64,000 bases of DNA, taken from positions 248,001-312,000 of the forward strand of contig JAYKKR010000007.1 in the NCBI GenBank assembly GCA_036971615.1, in the 5' to 3' direction. Below, piece after piece: positions 57,243-64,000 of this stretch. Every line of letters starts with the position of its first letter. The stretch's first letter is position 1. The notes under the pieces were generated by a model that searched no databases, was not told where the DNA came from, and worked only from the letters and a program-made list of their open reading frames with translations. Source of the stretch: Amyloporia xantha. Lineage: Eukaryota > Basidiomycota > Agaricomycetes > Polyporales > Adustoporiaceae. The position numbers and the translations under genes are program-made.

Positions 57243-57555
57243 CTTTGGCCTTCATTCCTTTACGACGCATGTGGTTTATGTTGACTTGTACCTTACGTTC
57301 TCGTACTGCTTTCATTTTCTTATGTCTATTCATCTGTCTCAAGGTTCTTGTGATACTGATGTGAGTCTATATTTACATCTAATAGTACATACGGTACGTA
57401 TTACTCCTGCGAACCTTAAGGCCCCTTAGGATAAGACCGACTACGACGTAAGAAGTGATACAGGTACAAGTTAACATGTGAAACTGCATTATCAGGTAAA
57501 GATGGGTATAGTCCTTGCAGTGGGGTCATCATCATGATCATGAAAGTGAAATCTA
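57243..57555. other. Convergent intergenic region
   Basis: About 310 bases between the stops of NOP56 and the antiporter gene; no gene or clear terminator structure seen. Confidence 0.5.
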
Positions 57556-60500
57556 TCAATCAAGAGACAAGTTCGAGGCCTGGAAGACGACGAGGCTGGC
57601 CTTGCAGCCAGTCACCATGAGGGCAGCCGCCACGTCGCCTACTGTTTTCTTCACCTCGCTGCCTACCGCTCCGTATTGCTCCATCAGCTGGTTCAATTCT
57701 GCATGGTGGTTCTCGACGGCCATCCGCCGGGAACGACCGAGGGCGATCATAGGTCGACATCGTCTTTGGGCCGCTCTTTCCGTGATGCTCGACGCGTAGT
57801 CTACGACGCTGCGCAGAGGCGTTGGCGTTGGAACCTCCGAGAAGTCAATCCGCGACAGTGCCGGGGAGAGTGGGCTATCCGGCGATGACTGGTGCGAGGC
57901 ATAGCGGGACCAAACAACATTGTCTGCGGTCTCGGATTGCATTCGGGTCTGGGTAGTCTGATGCCCGTATACTGTGTCTGGAAACGCGGTCGTCTGAGAG
58001 AGAGACGTCAGGATACACTACGAATACGACGGGCTAGACACGTACCGTAGCAATCGTCAGCTCATTTGGCCGCTCGTTACCCAAATGCGCGAGCTCAGGC
58101 TTCTCAAGCGAGCTGACCTCCCGCAGCTCGTCGAATTCGCGTTTCACGAACCGCACTGCCGTCGCCGTCACTCTAGGGTGCGCGCACAGCTGTACAGCAA
58201 ACTCCAACGCCAGACGGTCGTCTGGTCCACCGAAGAATGGGACGAAGATGTGTTGCATGCTGTTGAGCACTGGTAGGCCGCCGTCGCCCGGTTGCTGCCT
58301 ATCAATGAACAGCGCGACGTCCGTCTGTGCCTGTGCGAAAATGCTGCGAACAAAGTGCGAGTGCAGCGCCGATGGCGACTTATTGGAGCCTGCGCCGCCG
58401 GTGGTGCGAAAGAGGGCCTCGAAAGGATTCGACATATACGCGTTAGTCATACGAGGTGAGGCAGGCGGCACATCGCCACCTCCAGACCCGTCTGGTGGCA
58501 CTGCCGACTCGGTGCTATATTGAGGAGGCAGCCATGGCACGAGCACAAGCTCGGAGCGATGCCGCTGGGCGTGTTCGGCTACGCTGGATGCGAGATCGTC
58601 ATAAGTGACAATAGCGAGCGACGAGGAGACGTTGATGCCGTTCAAGCTGCCGAACGTGCTGAAGATGTTGAGGAGCGAGTCCGTGTTGATCAGCGTGTCC
58701 GCGTTCGACGACCGCATGACAGCCGACGTGCGGTCAGAGAGCTCGATCAGGCGCAGTGCGTCGACGTTCACGTCTTGCGCGCTCGGCTCGTGGAGAAGAG
58801 CCCGTGGCCGCTGCTGCCTACCCTTGTCTTTGGCCTTGTCCAAGCTCGACGCCGTCGACACCGATAAGTTGGTCGCTGCCTTGACCTGCGAGTGCTCTGT
58901 AGACGGCGGCTGGATGAGCTGCGTGAGCGCCATCATGCCGGGGAGATGTTCGATCTTGTCCAGGATGACCGTGAAGCGTGTCTTGCGCTCCATCTTGCCG
59001 CTGTCCAACTGCTCCTTCTCCATGCTGCTTCCCGACTTCTGCGAACTGCTCTGCGTGCCCTGCTCATCCGCATCACCAACAATAACACTGGCGTCTGCGT
59101 GAGGGCTGACGGCAGAAACGCGCACTCGCATCTCCGGAGGATAGAGCGCGACGACGGCAGGGGTGGTCATAAACGTTAAAGTGATGGCCTCGAGCACAAA
59201 CATAGAGAAAACGCGCTGTGTGAGGATTCCCGCGGAGAGACCAACGTTCAGGACAATCAATTCCACCAAACTGTGCATAAGGTCGGCGATGATCAATGCA
59301 TGGTGACTAAATCACAGCTGCGAACACTGACCCTTTACAACTCATCAGAGCACCGATGGTGCTCGATTCACGCCACGAGAAGCCAGCACACCTGGACGCC
59401 ACTGCGCAACCACCGAACTTGCCCGCATATGAGAGCACACAAATCGCGATCGTGTAACCCCAGGTGATCCCTAATGATCGGACCCATCGTCAGAACCTGT
59501 GGAAGTGAGGCGAATGCACAGCAGGGCATACCGTTGTTCAGCAGACCGAGATTGGTGTTGAGACCTGAAATGGTAAAATACTGCCCGGCCGTCAGTAACA
59601 GTTCTGTCGCAGGAGCATCGCTGTACTGACCAAAGGTAGGAATATGATCGAGACCATGTCTTCTAGTTTCTCTGTGAGAGTGATACACAATCCGCCTTCG
59701 CGGGGCACGACGAGTCCAGCTAAAAATGCACCGAAGATCGCTTGAACCTGTGTATTAATGAGGTCAGCGATATTGTAGAGTTGGGACGAGAATCGCACAC
59801 ACCCCTATTATATCCGTGAAAAACGCGGAGCCAAAAAGGAACAAAATCGTTACGGTCATGAAAAATACCGTCGGGCCGTTCTCAATCGAACCCGTCTTGA
59901 CTGCAAGCCAGTAAAGGACTCTCTTCACGACGAAAAGTAGGAAAAACAGCCAGCCAAGGCAGATGAACAGGATCCACAACGCCGTGAGACCCGAACCAGC
60001 GTTGACAAGCGCAACACTGAGCGCGAGAAGTACCCAACCGACGACATCATTGCCTACTCCAGCGGACAAAACGACAATCCCGACCGTCGTGTCGAGCAAC
60101 TTCAGCTCTGTCAGAATGCGACAGAGGACTGGGAATGCCGTAATCGAATACGCAACGCCGGTGAACAGCATGAAGTTGGTAAACTTCACGGTGGACGGGA
60201 TGAACGTGTGGTAGAGCGGTACGGAGAGCGCAGCGCCGAGGCCGAATGGGAGTGCCATGCCTGCGAGAGCGATGATAGTGGAGAGACGGAAGTTGCGCTT
60301 TACGACGGCGCCATCGATCTCGAGGCCGACAAGAAATAGGAATAGGCATAGTCCGATGTTCGCGACGAGCGAGAGATAGGGGATAGATTCCGCGGGGAAA
60401 ACATGTTCGGTGAAGCCTGGTATGCGTCCGAAGGCGGTCGGACCTGTGTGCCTCAGCGTCAATACGGATGTTTGGAAACGTAGCTGAGCCCGCAATAGGC

Positions 60501-60867
60501 GCACCTAGCAGAATACCACCAATAACTTCCGCAATAACCTTTGGCTGTTTAATCTTGCCCAGTATCAAGGACAAAACTTGCGTCATTAAGAGAATGACGC
60601 CTTTCCGGGTCGGCCACCCCTCGGTAAGCACAGGCTGAAGGGAGAAGGACCACGGCGAACTGACCGAGTTGTATGACCCATAGCCTCAATGGGTCTGATG
60701 TATTGAACGACGAAGGGTCTTGGCCGGTCAGCAGGCCGCCCTATCAAGCACGTTTAGTGCTTCCGCCGCCAAACGAAGAAATTCAACAGCAATACCTGTC
60801 CTGTGGTGTCTCTCTTCTGGTATACGGCCCTGGCGAGACGTACAATTTCACCTGAGAACTCTCCCAT
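57556..60867 (-). CDS. KHA1: K+/H+ antiporter, CPA2 family (KHA1-like)
   Basis: Membrane exchanger of the monovalent cation:proton antiporter-2 family; yeast Kha1 works in endomembrane pH and K+ balance. The exon chain runs from ATG 60867 (first exon tentative, MGEFSGEI) through DPSSFNTSDPLRLWVIQLG, LSLILGKIKQPKVIAEVIGG and GPTAFGRIPGFTEHVFP. It continues with IGLCLFLFLVGLEID, FTGVAYSITAFPVLCRIL, GVGNDVVGWVLLALSVAL, IFGAFLAGLVVPREGG, YFTISGLNTNLGLLN and MSCKGLVELIVLNVGL. About a dozen transmembrane segments are followed by a cytosolic C-terminal domain of over 400 residues with a Ser-rich linker. The GND-type ion-site motif (VGNDVVGW) is intact. At least seven introns. The region matches Kha1 in order and size. 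Confidence 0.9.
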
Positions 60868-63292
60868 GATGGTTGGGAGCAGGAATGGTTGAAAGGCGAC
60901 TCGGGCTGATCTGCCGTTCCTTAAAGCGTTCGGGTCTAAGCGAGTGGAGTTGGAGGATTCGTCAAGCCAAGACTTGCTTGCTCCCGCTCACGGCGCGTGA
61001 CGCGATAAATATCGATGGATAAAGAAAGAGTCGTGCTGATGGTGTGGAATAGAGATGGGCTCATGAATGCGAGGCGAATGGGACTAGAAGAAAGGGAACA
61101 TGATGTGGCGGAGGTTACAGCTTAGCGGTGGCTGATCAACCGAAATCATATGTCACGCGGGCGCTTAGCCTGTAAGAAGGCGTAGACCACCCGAATGGGT
61201 TAGGGAGAAGCGAATGCTCACCTGAAGCTCATGATCCTCCCCACATGGGTCACATTGCTCTCCATATTCAATCTCGCTACGGCTCTAGATTGGTACAATC
61301 GCCTTTGCGACTTGTGCGCGAATGGGGCGACTCGGATACCATACTCAGGGGTTCTCCGCAGTCAAGCGCGGGTTCCGGTATGTATAGATGTATTTCACCA
61401 GTAGGTGGTCGACAGATGTCAGATATAAGCTCTCCTAGACACGCATTCTTGCGTAGATCGCAGCATTTGTTAATGACACAGGTCGGTCCAGACACGACCA
61501 CTGTCTCCGCAGTATTCTGTCAACTCCAGTCATAGCACGGCATTGCGAGTTCGATCGGGCAGTTCATTTCCGTTTGCGAGTCATGACGGCAGCGGATGTA
61601 TTATAGAGCGTTCAGCAACGCAGCCAGGCGTAGCGGAGAAATGTCGCATTACTCACGGCTCTGTAGGCATGTCGTTCTCACTGTCAATCTTCCATTTTTG
61701 AATTTATCTGCGCTATGTTTGACAATCTCGCAGGCCATGATTGACCTCTCCTGGTCGTTGGGTGACCCTGATCTTTGCGTAAAATCGCACGGTGGCTGCC
61801 ACTTCCTTTTCATTTTCACATTGTCATTTATGCTCACAAGGTTCTTGTGGACTCCTGCAGCTATGAGTGCGATCCCTGGCCCCAGTGTCTTTCCTGATAG
61901 AGGCTTGCGTAAATGAACTCGTGGAATCGAAGGTGGCTGTAAGATTGAAAACGCGTCCTAACTATAAATATTCGTGAGCTCTTCGTTTTCAATGCTAAAA
62001 GTCTCTATCATGGCGTTCTGTTGCACGATAATCTATGACGCACTCATCCTGAACATGCATTCTCCGTGTGTCGTATTATGGCCATTGAGTAGGCGGCAAA
62101 GCCTCCTGAGCCGAGGCCCGTGTATCGCCAATTATTGAAAACGCTCTGTTTCTACAGCAATCCAAGATCCGCTTTATGTAGAAGGCCAAGTTGCGAAACA
62201 GGACTGCTTACTTCGCCTTGGGTTCATGGTGAGTGCAACGTATGAGCACGTATTACGTCAAGAAATTGGACGTCACTACCTTCACACAGCTTGCTCGCGT
62301 ATCATCTTCTCTGTGAAGGTATGTTCAGAATGATGCAGCACTGTTCAATAGAGTGAATAACGTCGATGCATGCACCTCAATATTGCGTGTGGCTAACAGC
62401 ATGCCATTATCAAAGCTCATCCGTAACTCCCCGCTCACAGTTTTTGAACGTACATGCGGGTCTATGCCGTTTCCTGGGCTCATTTAAGATTGCCACTGTA
62501 GGTGAGAAGCCAGTGCTTAAGCGGAGAATGTGGCAGATTAGGAAATGTGAAGGCGTTTCTGTCTCGTTACAACATGCTTGTCTGATCATGATGGTATTAC
62601 TGCAGCATAAATGCCCTTCGAGGCGCTGCAATGTATTCGTTTTTTTTTTAAATCGCCACGCTGTGTGCTTGTGTTCGAGAGAGGGATCCGTACAGCTTGT
62701 GCTCAAGACTCCGTAAAGTCATCAGATAGCCCTCTATATCAGGCGCAGATGTCCTTGTCTTATCGTCGATGAAGCTACCAACATCTGCTGACGCGCCAGT
62801 CATTTCAGTATACAAGATTTACAACCGATCCTGGTGGAGAGCAAGAAGTGGGTATGAAGAGAAAGTGTTCGGTGATTCCAATCTTGATCATAGTCGAGAA
62901 CAAGAACAAGTGTAACTCTTGATCTGTGTGGTCGCACGAGGACCCCTGATAAAATCGAATTGAGTATGCTAATCGGAAATCCAGCCACAAACTCGATCCA
63001 AATTCTAGCTAGATGGGCAAAGCCTCCTGGCGAGGTAGTTCCGGATTAAAAACATGGGCAATCGTGGCGATCGTGCAGGCATAACCTGGGAGAGGAATGG
63101 TTGCATTGGCAGTGTTGCGGTCCGTCGCCGTCCGGCGTGGGGGAGAGATCTATGCCTTCGCATTATTGCATCATGTTGTAGAGCCCTGTCGGGATCTTGA
63201 CGGGACAGCCTTTCGATAGATGACCTGCGTGCTGGCGGAAAAACATTAGGATATGCAACTGTCTCCGACTCATGGGGCACAGGAAAGTTCAT
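60868..63292. other. 2.4-kb region without a supported gene
   Basis: Open frames are short and show no family. Directly next to the kinase fragment, the frame after its TAG stays open for 95 codons (63292 down to 63005), which is noted as a finding. The rest appears non-coding or decayed. Confidence 0.4.
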
Positions 63293-64000
63293 CTAGGACG
63301 ATCGAATGCGGCGGGTGGCGGAGAGTTTCAGGGCGAACAAAGTTGGAATTGGGGCATTTTCTCGGCCGGGTTGGTGTGTCTGTGGACTCGACACCCCATT
63401 GAATGATTGAGATTTTATGACGCCGTATTGGCTGAAAATAAGTGGTGGAAGTGCCTGTCCAGGTCCAAATGAGTCACACCCGTAGAGGACATCCAAAAAT
63501 ATTTCATTCTCTCCGCGTTGACTGCTTGGTCCCGCCCGAAGAGAACGAAAGCGGGTAAGAGGGATCAATCCATTGAGTGCATGGTGCAACATGATCTTCA
63601 CAGCGCCCATCGCCGGACGTATCCGCCAATCTGGATGCCAGCACATCTGCATGAGGTGCCAGACTGCAAGGGTAAAGCCCTTTTCTGCTGCATCAGGGAT
63701 ATGCCTTGGTCGATTGCCTCGTATGATCTTGTTGATCACAGCAGCATCCCACACAGACTCGGCATACGGAATGCTGTTGCAGAATACCTGATGCATGGTC
63801 AGAGTTGGCGACACTGCCGAAATCAATCCCTGTACCTCCCAGGAGACCATAGCAAAGGAGTGCACATCACTTTGAGGCAGGGGTAAGGCTTTCCCATTAA
63901 GACCCGCGCTCTCCGGATCAAGGATCTCCGGAGCCATCCAGCGGGTGGATCCGGACGCCCCAGTCACAGCGGTCGCCTCATTCACTGTATCAGTGTCATA
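63293..64000 (-). CDS. TKL-type protein kinase, 3' part (cut by window edge)
   Basis: Partial paralogue of the kinase at 10421-12879. Two exons are visible, 64000-63836 and 63787-63293, joined by a 48-nt GTACAG...CAG intron that is a multiple of three. They encode the activation-segment end (GSTRWMAPEILDPE), SDVHSFAMVSWEVF, SIPYAE, and CWHPDWRIRPAM. The intron falls at the same place (WE|xF) as the GC-AG intron of the first kinase, but here the donor is GT. The tail after the domain differs completely. The catalytic loop and DFG lie beyond the window. The stop is TAG at 63293-63295. Confidence 0.75.
   Translation of the reverse strand, partial: YDTDTVNEATAVTGASGSTRWMAPEILDPESAGLNGKALPLPQSDVHSFAMVSWEVQGLISAVSPTLTMHQVFCNSIPYAESVWDAAVINKIIRGNRPRHIPDAAEKGFTLAVWHLMQMCWHPDWRIRPAMGAVKIMLHHALNGLIPLTRFRSLRAGPSSQRGENEIFLDVLYGCDSFGPGQALPPLIFSQYGVIKSQSFNGVSSPQTHQPGRENAPIPTLFALKLSATRRIRSS

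Noticed and set aside
56729..57342. Minus-strand Phe/Ser-rich frames
   Set aside because: Shadow of the Lys/Glu-rich tail of NOP56.

Overview
The window is nuclear DNA of a filamentous basidiomycete, most likely an Agaricomycete. Nearly every gene is split by many 45-70 nt GT-AG introns. The gene content also fits: DUF6534 membrane proteins, a DUF6699 protein, F-box proteins and tyrosine-kinase-like (TKL) kinases are hallmark Agaricomycete families. Exon joins below were worked out by hand from splice signals, reading phase and remembered family motifs. No database search was run, so family names rest on motif recognition.

Layout. 0.4-8.4 kb: alpha-arrestin (-), Golgi guanosine-diphosphatase GDA1 (+), F-box protein (-), SPRY protein (-), RNA polymerase III subunit RPC11 (+). 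8.4-20.9 kb: accessory region with a complete TKL kinase (+) and a tandem duplication of about 2.8 kb, each copy carrying a 14-exon DUF6534 membrane-protein gene (-). 21.1-38.5 kb: compact housekeeping block with sulfite oxidase (+), an importin-7/8 type karyopherin (-, 19 exons), DSC complex subunit 3 (-), KIN17 (+), an unrecognised gene (+), ARP6 (-), a TANGO2-family protein (+) and a Zn2Cys6 transcription factor (-). 38.5-43.0 kb: gene-poor. 43.1-49.5 kb: base-exchange phosphatidylserine synthase (+, 15 exons with two microexons) and a large RING protein (+). 51.3-57.2 kb: DUF6699 protein (-), a small unknown gene (+), NOP56 (+). 57.6-60.9 kb: KHA1-type K+/H+ antiporter (-). 60.9-64.0 kb: little, then the 3' half of a second TKL kinase (-) cut by the window edge.

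No biosynthetic cluster or operon-like logic is visible. The conserved genes serve separate core processes: Golgi glycosylation, Pol III transcription, nuclear import, ER-associated ubiquitylation, chromatin, snoRNP assembly, lipid synthesis and ion homeostasis. The most notable points are the very small exons in RPC11 and the phosphatidylserine synthase, the recent duplication of the DUF6534 gene, a RING protein with a split RING and a second C-terminal RING-like motif, and two overlapping inverted repeats near 53.37 kb. Four apparent one-base losses, all in homopolymer runs, break three otherwise conserved genes (KIN17, RING, DUF6699) and look like assembly errors.
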